From NCBI RefSeq assembly GCF_037975245.1, contig NC_092576.1, positions 12,205,111 through 12,269,110 of the forward strand: a stretch of 64,000 nt of DNA, read 5' to 3'. Positions 36,470 to 47,842 of the stretch are shown here, piece by piece. Positions within the stretch are counted from its first letter, which is position 1. Each line of letters starts with the position of its first letter. The DNA comes from Apostichopus japonicus (lineage: Eukaryota; Echinodermata; Holothuroidea; Aspidochirotida; Stichopodidae). Both the position numbers and the translations under genes were made by a program. A model generated the notes under the pieces. That model was given only the letters and a program-made list of their open reading frames with translations. It did not search any database and had not been told where the DNA came from.

Positions 36470-37305
36470 CGGTACTATAAACGATTAGTAGAGTATGGTG
36501 ATGTTAGTAAAAACTACATAATAATAGTAAACATACTACATATATTTAGTAAAAGACTATACATACATAGTAAACAAACTAATTATTAGTAAAATACTAC
36601 ATAATCATAGTAAACATACTACATATATTTAGTAAAAGACTATACATACATAGTAAACATACTACATATATTTAGTAAAAGACTATACATACATAGTAAA
36701 CATACTACATATATTTAGTAAAAGACTATACATACATAGTAAAAATGCTACATATTTAGTTAAAGAATACATACATAGTAAACACAATACATATTTAGTG
36801 AAAGACTTCATACATAGTAAACATACTATAGTAAAAGACTACATATATCTTAAACATACTACATATTTAGTGAAATACTGCATGCATAGTAAACATACTA
36901 CATATTTAGTAAAAGACTACATACATGGTAAACGTACTACGTATTTAGTAAAATACTACATACATAGTAACAAACTACATATATTTAGTAAAAGACAACA
37001 TACGTAGTAAACATATTACATATTAGTAAAACAATTCATACATAGTAAACACACTATAGTAAAAGACTATATACATAGTAAACGTACTACATTTATTTAG
37101 TAAAAGACTACATACATGGTTAACGTACTGCATATTTAGTAAAATACTGCATACATAGTCAACATACTACATATTTAGTGAAAGACTACATACATAGTAA
37201 ACATACTACATATTTAGCAAAAGACTGCATACATGGTTAACGTACTGCATATTTAGTAAAATACTGCATACATAGTCAACATACTACATATTTAGTAAAA
37301 GAAAG
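36470..37305. repeat. minisatellite, ~40 bp degenerate unit
   Basis: About twenty copies of a unit like acatagtaaacatactacat followed by atttagtaaaagact, with variants (tagcaaaagactgc, tggttaacgtactgc) that form higher-order pairs toward the right end. It begins about 320 bp upstream of the SLC16-like start codon. Open frames through it are artefacts. Confidence 0.9.
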
Positions 37306-37311
37306 TAAAAC

Positions 37312-37815
37312 AAAATTGTCCACAGTCATTCTCCAACTTCTTAAAAACACACATTTGGATAATTCAGTATATACTAACACTATTAGCTTATAATACAACT
37401 ACTTTCATTTTTGTTTTAAAAATATTTGCGATCCAAGAATCTTTCATTTGTGTTATAGTTTTACACGTAATTTAGATAGTTATGACAACATAGTCTACAT
37501 GCGTGCCCAAACACCGGTAAGGCACCTTCTAACAGAAGACAAAAATAAAACACTTTATTTTCATTGATTAATTGATTTGCATTTCTTGTAGATATAATGA
37601 CCTTTACTAAATAGTATCGATAAACATAAAAACAATGAACGTCAATTGTCCACAGTCATTCTCCAACCGCTGTACAGTGGAATGATTCAGTATATACTGA
37701 CACTATTAGCTTAGTATAAAACTATACTTTAATTTTTAATTTGAAAAATAATTGCGATCGTTATGCCATGCATGGTTGCCAAACACCAGTCGTCAACTGA
37801 CAGAAAGAAAGCCAC
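37312..37815. repeat. direct duplication, unit about 330 bp
   Basis: aattgtccacagtcattctc recurs at about 37314 and 37643, followed in both by attcagtatatact, cactattagctta and attgcgat. Moderately diverged. No coding signal. Confidence 0.75.
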
Positions 37816-38168
37816 CTAAATTTGATAATTGATATTTCTCCTTCTTCTGCTTTTCTTTAGCTAACGTTCTCTCTATCACTATTTATCGATTACGCTGTAC
37901 GTCTGTTTAAGTAAGGCATGTTTAACTAGAGACTATCCTTATAAACTGAAAAGAATGAGAACAAAATCAATAATGGCCAAATTTGATAATTTGATATAAG
38001 AAATATTGATTATTATCGTTTGAGCAAAGTAACATGAAATGAGGTGATTAATTTAATCGCTTCATGTAGAATGAACAGAGATATATATGTGTGCGTGTGG
38101 GTGTGTGTAACAGTTTATTGAATAGTGTGTTGTAGACTATTGTATAGTTCAAAAGCGAGCTGACGAAA

Positions 38169-40970
38169 ATGTCACTTTGGATTAATGGAATTTACCTCTT
38201 TGTGGTATTCTTTTCATCGTTATGTTTTGATGGTAAGAAAGTTCAACACATTTATTCATTTTAACAAGACTTAAGGAAGTGCTTGTTTTCAAAAAATATT
38301 CATGGAGTCCATTCAAGAATTAGACGGAGGGGATAAACGTTGTTTCAGCATCTATTTAATATTCTTGAATGGTCGATTATGGTCTACGGTAGCCTATGCT
38401 AATCTTAAATAAATCTTTCAAGTGTTTGAAACTTGCAAACTTTGTTAATTTTTAGCTACCATATTCATAGATGTTATCGTTCATCACGAACTCTATATTT
38501 TGTGTTTTGTAAAATGACATTTATTTAGCCGGACTTTGGATACTCTTATTTATCTTCTGTAAAATTTGGAAATTAGATATATCTTGAACTCAGAATGTGA
38601 TTATTATTTTTCAGCATACTGCTAGTTAAGGGCACGGTCGCACACTCATGTGAATAAAGCCTAGCATAACCTATTCCACATTCCCCCCCCCCCCCCAATA
38701 AATACGATTTGTTCCCCAATTATTACTCTTGTGTACTTTGTTTCTTCTCTATATGCTTCCTTCTTGTCGTTCGCAGAAGGGGTACTAGCGTTGTACGGGA
38801 ACCAATGTGCGAAAAGTCCAACCTTAGACAAGGATGCACCTAACAATATCTACTTCTGTCCTTTCGAGAACCCAGATGGAACAGAGAATGTTTACACTGA
38901 GTGTTGCTATAACGACAGACCTGACGAAGAAGGGAACTATTACAGTTGCTGTAGATCGGATGACGACAAAGAATCAGAGAGGTAATATCAGCAAACACAA
39001 AAACGTTTTTAAAACGTTATTAAAACGTTTTGTCTTTGGTTTTGATAACGTTATTTGTAGTGTAATAAATATGTCACAAAACGTTTGCAGGCTATTATTT
39101 CAAAACATTTTTTGTCTTTTAAACATTAATATAACATTAATATGACATTAATATCTCATAAAAACGTGATGCCGACGTTTTTATAACACGACATGTAACG
39201 TTTTAAAAACATATTTTAAAAGCTCTTTTAATAATGTTATGATAACGTTTTGTGTTTGCTGGGATATTCTTTTACTTTAAGGTCCAGGCACACTCTGGAA
39301 AGATCAGATCTGAAACTGGTACACATTTTCTGAGGGAATGGCTTAGTAAAATGTAAAACTGCCTCATGGGATTCAGTTAATTACTAACCAAATAAAAAAC
39401 AGTCTTAAAAAAAGGAACTAAGATGAACATGAAATTTACTTTTACTTCAGGAAAAGAGTAACAATTCCTTCAGTAATGTACCTTATTTCAACAACGTCCT
39501 ATTGGAGGCCTTGCGTTTATGATAATATACACATTAAATCTGTTTTACAAAGCTTTTGCTTAAAATCTAAAAATACCTGATGGGATTCAGTTAATTATTA
39601 ACAAAAAACCACAGTCTTAAAAGAAGAACTAAGATGAAAATGAAATTTACTTTTACTTCAGGAAAAGGTGATTGTATCTTATTTCAACAATGTCCTATTG
39701 GATGCGTTTTGTTTATGATGACATCCACATTAACTCTGTTTTACAAAGCCAACCGATTTTCAAGAGGCATTACCTAGGCACTCCGTGTGACAAGTTGGGT
39801 CAAAAAATGATTTTCAATGCGGCCTGTTGTAAGCTCAAATCTGCCTCATGATTATATGTCTAGATATGGTTGCTTGAAAAGATTTTGCTTTGTCAGATAA
39901 AGTTGAAATCAAGAATTCAGATGGTTAACAATGGTTAAGATGTGGTGTCATTATTGTTTTTTAGTTATAGATGTAATCTTTTAAACATGATTTAAAGAAT
40001 AACTGATAAGCCAGTTTCATATGAAATAAGAAGGGAAAAAAAAGCTTTCTTGTAAAGTGAATATGGCTGTTCGACTTTTCAAAGAAATTGTTTGAAATTT
40101 TTGCTTTGAAATTTTTGCTTTGTTGATTGTGACGTCGGCTCCTCAGTGTTGTACTTACTGTTAATGTAACTTTGTTGTTTTGTAAATTCTGATAACTGAA
40201 ACAAAACATTTTCTTTTAACTTCATAGAATGTAACAAATTTACACTCTTTGGTTGGCATTCAACAGTATTTATCCTTGAAGTATCTGTAATACATTCTTA
40301 ATAATTATGCATGCCATCTTCGACAATAAACTGTATCTCACATTGAGTCTTGTGTTGCATCTGACGAATCAACGCACTAATTATCTGACTGTATTAGACT
40401 AAGAAGTCCAGTCACTTTAACTAATGACCCTCAATTCTCATTAAATGGTTATTGCTGATTAATAATTAATATTATTAAAAAATATTCATCATATTAAAAT
40501 TATAAAACTATTATTATATAGTTATTATAAAATTATTAATTGATTAATTATTTAATAGGAAGACAACCTGATCTGACAACAGTACTGTATTTCAACGATC
40601 TTAACAATAAAATAAATAAACTATCTACAACATAATTAATTTGCGACTTAAAGTCACCCTCAAGTTTTCAATCATCAAAGCTTGCCAATTCCCTACTGTG
40701 ATGAAGTTTACATCCTTCTTCTCCGTTGACATGTTTGCTCATTCTTGCTGTATGTGTTCCTCCTAGAACTGCTAATGCACAGAGGGTTGCCTTTATAATA
40801 GGCGGCGTGGCTGCCATTCTGTTCTCAGCCGTTTTCCTCTTCACCTACTGCCGCTCAGATACATTTCCTGTCGTGGAAAGAATCAAAGGCAGGATTACGT
40901 TCTGGTGGCAATCCATATCCGATCACGTTTGCTTTTGCCTATGTTGTAAAAAGTAAGTATCAATTTGATA

Positions 40971-41032
<62 letters not shown>

Positions 41033-41280
41033 ATATAGACAAGATATACAATTTTACACCATATTGCTACCCTGGGTTTCACGCACGCATAGAGCGACGA
41101 TCTTCAGCCGACGATCTTCAGGCCGACGATCTTCAGACTGGCCTGAAGATCGTCGCTCTATGCGTGCGTGAAACCCAGGGTAGCAATATGGTGTAAATTG
41201 TATATCTTGTCTATATGTGATATTATTGCTCTACTAAGGGTATTGAGCACTTTCTGCTTCTACTGATTATACTTATACGT

Positions 41281-41325
<45 letters not shown>

Positions 41326-42199
41326 GTTTATATATATATGTAACGTAGTGAGTTGCAAAATCGATAACGACAAACGATAACGCACATAAAGATTCAAATC
41401 GCGTCAAATAAATATTGTTTTTACACATGCACAAAAACACAAAACCAGAAAAGAAGAATATATATCGTGAGAAACTACTGTTTAGGAACCGTGGTGGTTG
41501 TCGTTTGTGTCACATTGCACTGATGACATTTTTGCATTTCGTCAGTTGTATGTATTTTGTTGATATACCTAACTCTACAGAAACCACATTGCAGCGTGCA
41601 CTTAAAGGCATTGAAGACTCGCCCCAAACAGCGTGCCGCCATCTTTAAAAAGTTAACTTTCCGTTGCTTGCAAGTGAAGTTTTGCCCTTGTCGCTACAAA
41701 GTGCAGACAGTACTGAAACGTGATACCTTGTTATCTTTAGCTGGACCTGAGATGTCAATAGCTATATCGTTTGTAAACTGTGATGTGGGTATTGACCGCA
41801 GCTGTATGTACTGACTGTACACTAGTGTCTAATTACCGACGTTAGCAAGCTGTGTGTGTATTTTCTGGGATCAATGGTGGTGTCTAACACTTCTATTACA
41901 CCTCATTCGAAACTAGTTCAAATTACCGGCGTTAGACGTTTCTTTTTGCGCGAGTCTTCACACCTTTTAAAGGAATCAAAATAATGATATTCTTTTAGCC
42001 GTATTCGATTTCATATACTAACATAAATATCAAACTTTTAAGATGACACGGCCTAGGAAATTTTCTCACTTGGTTACAACATGACTTATATATTCGCTTT
42101 AAATTTCGGTTTTTTTTTTCATTCAGAAATTTTCAACGTGATGAGAAGAAAGAAGACGTTGTAGCCATTGAAGACAACACAGTCTTTCAAATGTGGTAG
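38169..42199 (+). CDS. small type I membrane protein with six-cysteine ectodomain (Shisa/WBP1/VOPP1-type), complete four-exon gene
   Basis: Coding exons: 38169-38232, 38777-38981, 40767-40952 and 42127-42199. All have consensus GT-AG borders and matching phases (1, 2, 2), giving 175 residues. Exon 1 is a signal peptide (MSLWINGIYLFVVFFSSLC). Exon 2 is the ectodomain with exactly six cysteines in the pattern C, C, CC, CC (NQC, YFCP, TECC, YSCC). Exon 3 has the membrane helix (VAFIIGGVAAILFSAVFLF) and a Cys-rich juxtamembrane end (CFCLCCKK). Exon 4 is a short acidic tail ending FQMW. Known superfamily: single-helix proteins with six conserved cysteines (Shisa, WBP1, VOPP1, CYYR1); several act as trafficking adaptors, often through PPxY motifs. 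No PPxY is present here. Introns contain a MITE, a duplication and a Penelope-type foldback. Confidence 0.75.
38985..39266. mobile_element. MITE with aacgtt-rich termini
   Basis: Inverted ends cagcaaacacaaaaacgt (from 38987) and acgttttgtgtttgctg (ending about 39261). The flanks atat on both sides (38982-38986 and 39263-39266) could be a target duplication. It begins six bases after the splice donor at 38982, so it almost abuts an exon. No coding capacity. Confidence 0.75.
39345..39755. repeat. tandem duplication, unit about 210 bp (intronic)
   Basis: Two copies starting gggattcagttaatta (about 39369 and 39585) and sharing gaaatttacttttacttcag and gtcctattgga. Ends tctgttttacaaagc in both. 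Confidence 0.8.
41090..41136. other. triplicated cgacgatcttcag block in the palindrome centre
   Basis: Between the arms, cgacgatcttcag occurs three times in a row (about 41095-41135; coordinates are approximate). This replaces the expected stem I sequence beside the catalytic core. Confidence 0.5.
41136..41187 (+). ncRNA. hammerhead-ribozyme-like motif, degenerate
   Basis: CUGAAGA at 41143-41149, a stem II of CGU+CGC pairing with GCG+GCG through one bulged U, GAAA at 41170-41173, stem III ACC/GGU and a GUA cleavage site ending 41182. Stem I is weak (only two pairs before a mismatch), so this copy is probably inactive. An inverted partner lies at 41059-41108. Confidence 0.5.
41602..41970. mobile_element. 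TTAA-flanked MITE, copy 2
   Basis: TTAA at both ends (41602-41605 and 41967-41970). Termini aggcattgaagactcgcc and, inverted, aaggtgtgaagactcgcg. Opposite orientation to the copies at 34835 and 57068. TTAA targets and AAGG-like ends suggest Kolobok- or piggyBac-type mobilisation (inference). Confidence 0.85.
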
Positions 42200-43095
42200 T
42201 CACGTGGTAGTCACCTGATACACCGACTGATTACTATTACGGTGGTATCTTTAAATTTCTTGGAGGTGTCTTTCTTTTGAAGCGTATCTACGAGTGGCTG
42301 AAACTGACTTTTTAAGCAAACTGGATGAAATATTCTGCATCGCAAAGATATGTTTTTTTTTTCATTTTAGCAAGAGTGGATTGCGTGATGGGCAATTCTA
42401 TGGAAAATGCTTTTGTTTCCATTTATGATATAAAACACACTTATTCACAGAGGATATTAATATTTCTACAGCAGAAAATAACAGATACATTTGGATGAAA
42501 TTTTTATAACTACAGAGAGCACATTCAGCTGAGCAAATATTCTAAATGTATCTGATTTCAAAGGGTAAATAAGCAAGAACATTATATACTTAGCCTAAGA
42601 AAAGACTTCTGAAGAACAGCTGCCTAGATTACATACATCAAAGACGACCAGCTTTGGCCACACTTCATGGAGTAAGAAACAGGTTTAGCCAGTCAAAACA
42701 GGTTATATTTTAACAACCAATACATCGAGTTAGGGACAAGATACCGAAACGGGGATTTTACCTAATGTTGTGAATATTTTTTTCTCTGCAAGGTGAGACC
42801 TACATTTTCTGTCAACGGAATATTATGATGGAATAAATTGCGATAGTAAGGACATTAATGTTCTTTAAGAAGGATAGCAGTTATAACGATCCCGCTGATT
42901 ATGCTCAGTTGTAATGTGATTTAATCGATGGTTTGACCAAACTCTGCCGTATATAGAGAGAATATTTCCATAACTTCGCGCATGCGTTGAAGTTAACTGT
43001 ATAATTCCAATAAATGGGTAAAATAATATCTCAAAAGACAAACTTCCTGTTTCCTTGTTTCACTGTGCGAATTGCTGGTCGTTTTCGTTAAGGCT

Positions 43096-43934
43096 CACCT
43101 TGTCACCTTGTGCCGTCGAGTCGTGTCCGACCCCTGGTGATGACCATGACTTTAATCCTCCAATCCTTCCGGCTCCTGGTTGCCCCTCGAAGTCTATCCA
43201 GAGTCAACCCAGTCGCCTGCTTGACACCATCCATCCATCGTGCTCGTGGCCTGCCCCTCTTTCGTGATCCATCACCCATTCCCACCATTAATGATTTTTC
43301 CAGGGAGTCGTCCGCTCGCATGATATGACCGAAAAAATTTAGTTGTTGCCTCAGGATCTGTGCTTCCAGTGGAAGTGAGGGTTTTATTTGTTCCAAAATC
43401 GAGATGTTTGTTCTGTGTGCAGTCCAAGGGACTCTCAATAGCCTGCGCCAGCACCATAATTCAAAACTGTCTATTCTTTCCCTCATTCCCTTTGTTATTG
43501 TCCATGATTCACTCCCATATGCACAACTGGGAAAACTAGTACTTTCATCAGTTGACTCTTCGTTAATAATGAGATTGCTTTGTCCTTCCAGATCTTGTTT
43601 AACCCGTCACAGCAGCTCTTCCAAGAGCTAACCGTCTCACAATCTCCCCCTTACAGGTACCATCGTCATCAAATCTAGAACCGAGACAGTTAAAGTCGTG
43701 TACTATTTCAACTTTGTTTCCACCCAAAATAATATCGTCCAGCTCCTCTGTGCACATAACCTTGGTCTTCTTTAGGTTCAGGTGTAGACCAGCCTGAGTG
43801 CTATGTGTCTGCACACGTTCCATTAGATTAAGGAGGTCTTCTTTGCTTTCTGCGAGCAGTGTGGTGTCATCAGCATATCTGAGGTTGTTGACTCTTCTGC
43901 CACCTATCTTCACCCCTAGCTCTATATTGTCTAG
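43096..43934 (-). mobile_element. RTE-clade (BovB-like) LINE fragment, 5'-truncated
   Basis: Read on the minus strand, it encodes the C-terminal half of an RTE-type ORF2. First frame: VNNLRYADDTTLLAES (RT catalytic YADD), then LNLKKTKVM and ending GRAAVTG. Second frame, 43486-43103: SFELWCWRRLLRVPWTA, FFGHIMRADDSLEKS and KRGRPRARWMDG, all typical of the RTE C-terminus. The two frames are separated by a break near 43500-43600. The insertion is bounded by a 9 bp duplication gttaaggct (43087-43095 and 43935-43943); arm B retains the empty site near 54830. The 3' end carries a short aaggtgac repeat, as RTE elements often do. Confidence 0.9.
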
Positions 43935-44099
43935 GTTAAGGCTATGTAGCCTAAAAGTTCGATTGAAACAGGGGTAACAATTTGACAGACCGACAGACCG
44001 ACAGACTCTAAGAACTAGTGCAAAATAGGGACTAGTTCTCATGCTTAAAGTTTGTACTCATTCGTACTCATACCAAAACCAACAGGAATTCTACTTGTA

Positions 44100-44165
44100 C
44101 GCGAACCAGTGGCGTAACCAGACATTTCCATCTGGGGCTGGGGGGTGCTTCGAGTTCGAGGGTTC
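44100..44165. repeat. element edge, aaccagtggcgtaaccag
   Basis: The ggcgtaacc motif followed by G-rich sequence also occurs in arm B (about 52950-53000, inverted). It is a common terminus motif of dispersed elements in this window. Confidence 0.4.
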
Positions 44166-44799
44166 GAATAGCGAGTAAGTTTTGCGAGCGACGTTTGCAA
44201 TATGCACCATTCCCAAACACTTGTAACTATGGTAACGGTATGGTTGCGAATGTTTCCCTCCGTCCGCTAAATAGGGATAGTCCAACTAAAAATATGAACT
44301 TGATATATTGTAGAGAAAGTCACTATACTCCTAGATGATAACCCTGTGTGCTCTGTTCTCATAACTTACTATTAACAGTACGTAAATGTATCGTTCAAAC
44401 TTTGTCTTCAAACACCTATGTATTTCTTTACAATTGGATAATTCATTTTTGTCAGTAAAATTTGTTATTTGCCGAATCAAATTTCGATAAACTTCAAAAA
44501 CCCATAAATGGTATAGCGATGGGATTTCGACAATTGGGTTCAGTTTTACGTCCTTTTCAACTGTTTAATCTGAAGTTCTCATTTTGTTATGGACCATTTT
44601 TCAACAGTGCATGCAGTTGCTATCTCATTGCCTATTATTTACTATATTATGACTTACGCATATTTGTATATGAAGCTCATTTTCATCAATTTACGATTCA
44701 TTCATTCAGCCACTACAAAACTGTCTGTCCAGGCCCATAGTCCATCGGTTTCATACATTGATCGGTCGTAAGTCCATATAGTCGTTAGAAACAATATCT

Positions 44800-45440
44800 C
44801 GATTAGGCCTATCGGAGGGAGGGGGGGGGGGTCTCGTAGCGATGACACAAAGTAAAATAATAGGATAATATGTAATTTGAGACGCAATTGGCTGGTATAT
44901 ATAAATTAGAAGTCCCGTCGATTACGGATTAACGTCATTCGCGAACTGGTATAACTGAGCCTTCAAATGCATGTTGTAATTTTCGTCCAAATCATTTCTG
45001 TTGCCCACCAATGTCATTTGAGGGGATAAGCCGGGGGTGTTGCAAGATATTTGACGGTGGGTTCGCTCTCCCCCACCTACCCCCTCGTACCGGTCACATG
45101 ACGCGATTTACCGTACCTCATGTGCACACCACGCATAGCCATATAACGTTATATTACTCAAGGTTCCGCTCGAGTGAGCTAGTCACAGTGCAAACTCGTA
45201 TATACACACGTATTTGCTTATCATTATTAACTTGTGTTACCAGTATATTTTCATTTTGCTAAGACAACTTGTAAGTTCGAATTAAACATATATTACAACA
45301 TAAACGGACTCACTGTTTTACGAAGAACAATGGTACAACAAACTAAGGGAACACGGAAAGCTTTGTTAGTTGGTAGGTACTACTATATATAATACTATTT
45401 GTTTTATCTTTTTCTTTATATTTTTCTATATCATTGCGTA
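44800..45440. other. spacer with G-tract
   Basis: A G-run at about 44822-44830 and short chance frames; nothing recognised. Confidence 0.35.
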
Positions 45441-45478
45441 TTGCCAGAATAAGCACAGCACATGCCAGTCGTGCATAT

Positions 45479-45482
45479 GATA

Positions 45483-45513
<31 letters not shown>

Positions 45514-45545
45514 GTATAAATATATATAAATATATATGTAGAATT
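45479..45545. repeat. (TA)n microsatellite
   Basis: ta repeats with c and aaa interruptions; directly adjoins the tRNA-related repeat on its right. Confidence 0.9.
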
Positions 45546-45870
45546 GAAATCGTAATGAGTTGGAAAATCAAGAACAGTGAAAAACTTCTAGCCTCCAACG
45601 GGATGCGAACCCGGACCTCCCGATTTGTATGCGGACACCCTAACCACTAGGCTATGGACGCTGATTGCTTGTCCAGAGGTTCGAAACCGGTATGGAAGGT
45701 CGTAATTCCACTGTTGGCGTTTGTCACCTGTATCGAACAATACTAGTTCTGTTTTGGTGACATATTTGCCTTACTCTAGAGATCAAATATGATTCTAACC
45801 AACTCGAAGTCATTTGTGATTCCTAGAGCCGGATCTCGAAAGAGATACTTTGAACACACTTTTGTTAATG
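45545..45870 (-). mobile_element. tRNA-related SINE-like repeat, copy 1
   Basis: On the minus strand, a perfect A box TAGCCTAGTGG (45654-45644) and a B box GGGTTCGCATCC (45612-45601) lie in a tRNA-like stretch with a full anticodon arm between them. A second B-box-like GGTTTCGAACC lies about 30 bp upstream. The unit's end toward 45545 merges with (TA)n. Shares its whole length with 51797-52115. Confidence 0.65.
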
Positions 45871-45899
45871 AAATGTTACTGAAAAAAAAATGGAGGTTA

Positions 45900-46373
45900 A
45901 TATATATTCATCATCATTTTTCATTTCTTTATTCCAGTATAAATTTACAGAAAAATTTATAATAGGATAAAAATATAACAATATACAGAACATCAAAAAT
46001 ACAGGTTAAGACATATTAAAGTTTATGAGATTAAGTTAATAATGAAACATAAAAAGCGTTACAAAAGTTATCAAAGCTATCAAGAAGCTACAACAAAGGA
46101 TCTAAGAAGCTGTCTTTACCAGTTTACATAAAGGGCTGCTCTGTAAATAAACGAGTTCTTAAAGAGTGTAATTCTAAAAGATGGCGTGATATTTGCATTT
46201 CTCAAATTATAATTTGTTTTATTGCACAGAGAGTTGAGCTTGGAATGTAAAGGATGTTCGTTAGTAGTTTGAATATTTTTGACAAGTCTTACAAATTCAT
46301 TCCTAGCAGATTCATTGACTCTATGTACAAGTGTACATACTCTATGTTTATATATACATGTATATATATACAT
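45900..46373 (-). pseudogene. non-LTR retrotransposon ORF2 C-terminal remnant
   Basis: Minus-strand frame ending at 46116 contains NYNLRNANITPSF, then KNSFIYRAALYVNW. This resembles the conserved end of many LINE ORF2 proteins (a 'YNLR...P..R......SF.YRA...WN' pattern). An AT-rich 3' region with atgatgatgaat at about 45910 could be its tail. Clade not assigned. Confidence 0.45.
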
Positions 46374-46780
46374 GTATATATATACATATATATATACATA
46401 TACATATGTACATAAAGTATATATTTATTTAAGTTCTACGCTATAGGTGGTTATCATTGTTCAAAATCACTGCGTAGGCTGTTGCTGATTAATCGGCTGG
46501 TTCATTGTTATGTCGACAATGCAATTGTACCAGTTTCTTTGTGTTATATTCGTAGTCTATACATTAGTAGTGACGGCAAACATTACCTTATGGTTACGCA
46601 GACGATTTCATTGTTCATTAGCCAGTCAACATGGGTATATGCTCTTTGTTGCAAGGATATTTTTGAGGCCCAAGCAATATTTCTCATAATAAATTTGGTC
46701 GATGAATTATTTTCAGCAAACGAACTTGCGCAGTAGCCTCCACAGACAGTAGATAACTCACAAACCTATAGCCGCGATCA

Positions 46781-46851
46781 GTGACGTGGCAATGGGGTGG
46801 GATGGGGAGCAATCGGTCGCCCCTTTCATATTTCTGGCTACGTCCCTGACT
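46781..46851. mobile_element. 71 bp non-autonomous element with GGGACGTAGC-type end
   Basis: Flanked by gcgatca at 46774-46780 and 46852-46858. The ends gtgacgtggc and gctacgtccct are inverted and relate to the elements at 53006-54219 and 61534-61916. Confidence 0.6.
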
Positions 46852-47035
46852 GCGATCATAATAGTAATTATTACCTTCCAACCAAACGGACTCGTGAAAA
46901 ATGACCTAACGTACACAGTAGCATCGCCGTGATCTGCACACGATCACAATCTCCATAAAAGAGGAAAAGCTGGGCTGGGAGTGAATCAAATTGTTTGGGT
47001 CTTGTGACTTCCCCACTCCCCGTTAATGTATTTTT

Positions 47036-47135
47036 GATGGTGTAGTGATGGTGTAGTTAAGTTATAGTGTAGTGATGTTGTAGTGATTGTGTAGTATATA
47101 GTGTAGTGTAGTGATGGTGTAGTGATTTTCTGTTT
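47036..47135. repeat. minisatellite (gtgtagtgatg)n
   Basis: Degenerate 8-17 bp units of gtgtagtgatg/gtgtagtgatt. Confidence 0.8.
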
Positions 47136-47529
47136 CACTATATACAACAAGTGTTGTTTAATTATATCTTAACCTTCCCTTGATGGTACTTCTTCTCAGA
47201 GGGGGGCTTGCAGACAATGACTACATATACTAGGTCATATAGATAGATCTGAATGAAGAAGTGTAGGTTTTAGTAATATATGTGAAATTAATTATGTATA
47301 GAGGAAAAATCATAAGCTGTTCGTTGTATACCGATGTAGTATACTGATTGTATGTTGTTTTCTGCTCTTAACCTTGTTTCACATAATACATGTACTATAT
47401 AGCTATACCTTTTGCTTAACCGCATTGTTCATAATCTATTCCCTACAAATTTTATCAAAATTTCTTAACCTGAGTATATAATCGAGGTGTTAACAAAGGT
47501 ATATATTACACCTGCAGGTCCGCTGAAAA

Positions 47530-47842
47530 CCTTCACATATCACGTTTTAGAACAAATACTATCAAACATTGTTTAAGAATTCGCACAAAAACTTTCTCTC
47601 TGAAATTCATTGCGCCCACGGAATATTTAAATAACACGTACTGTTACATCATGCAGCAGAGAATTAAGAAACAGCTTGATCTTAGTAATTACTTATTTTT
47701 TCTCTACTTCTTTGCATTTTTTTTATTAGTAATTTATTTTGTTTGTTCATTATGTATTAGATTATACTGTCCTATTACTGGTAGTGACATATTAGACATG
47801 TCTACATTGTTTATATGTGAACTTTGCGATAAAAAAAAATGA
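47530..47842 (+). pseudogene. possible LINE ORF2 C-terminal remnant
   Basis: The plus frame upstream of and including 47651 reads FRTNTIKHCLRIRTKTFSL and then MQQRIKKQLDLSNY, followed by a hydrophobic AT-rich tail. The pattern RTN...K..L..R.......P....N and a final basic helix resembles LINE C-termini. Weak evidence. Confidence 0.3.

Larger units (their letters stand above)
40969..41340. mobile_element. Penelope-type foldback: inverted hammerhead-bearing ends, no ORF
   Basis: Two (TA)n tracts (40969-41029 and 41283-41340) enclose a near-perfect palindrome, 41031-41220 (arms about 80 nt, starting cacatatagacaagatatac). The arms carry the hammerhead-like motif in opposite orientation. A conserved hairpin (gctc...gagcac, 41228-41250) follows the right arm. 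It matches the termini of the Penelope-like element at 59.9-60.9 kb in layout and motifs. It sits in the last intron of the six-cysteine gene. Confidence 0.7.
42587..44527. repeat. long repeat, arm A (inverted relative to arm B at 52509-55409)
   Basis: Starts acttagccta and ends at atggtatagcgatgggattt. Its reverse complement is recognisable along arm B, for example the blocks around 42680 (tgactggctaaacc inverted), 42930 and 44230. Interrupted at 43096-43934 by an RTE insertion absent from arm B. Identity of the underlying element is unknown. Confidence 0.85.

Noticed and set aside
36470-37305. CRISPR-like array
   Set aside because: Units are contiguous degenerate repeats without unique spacers, in an animal genome.
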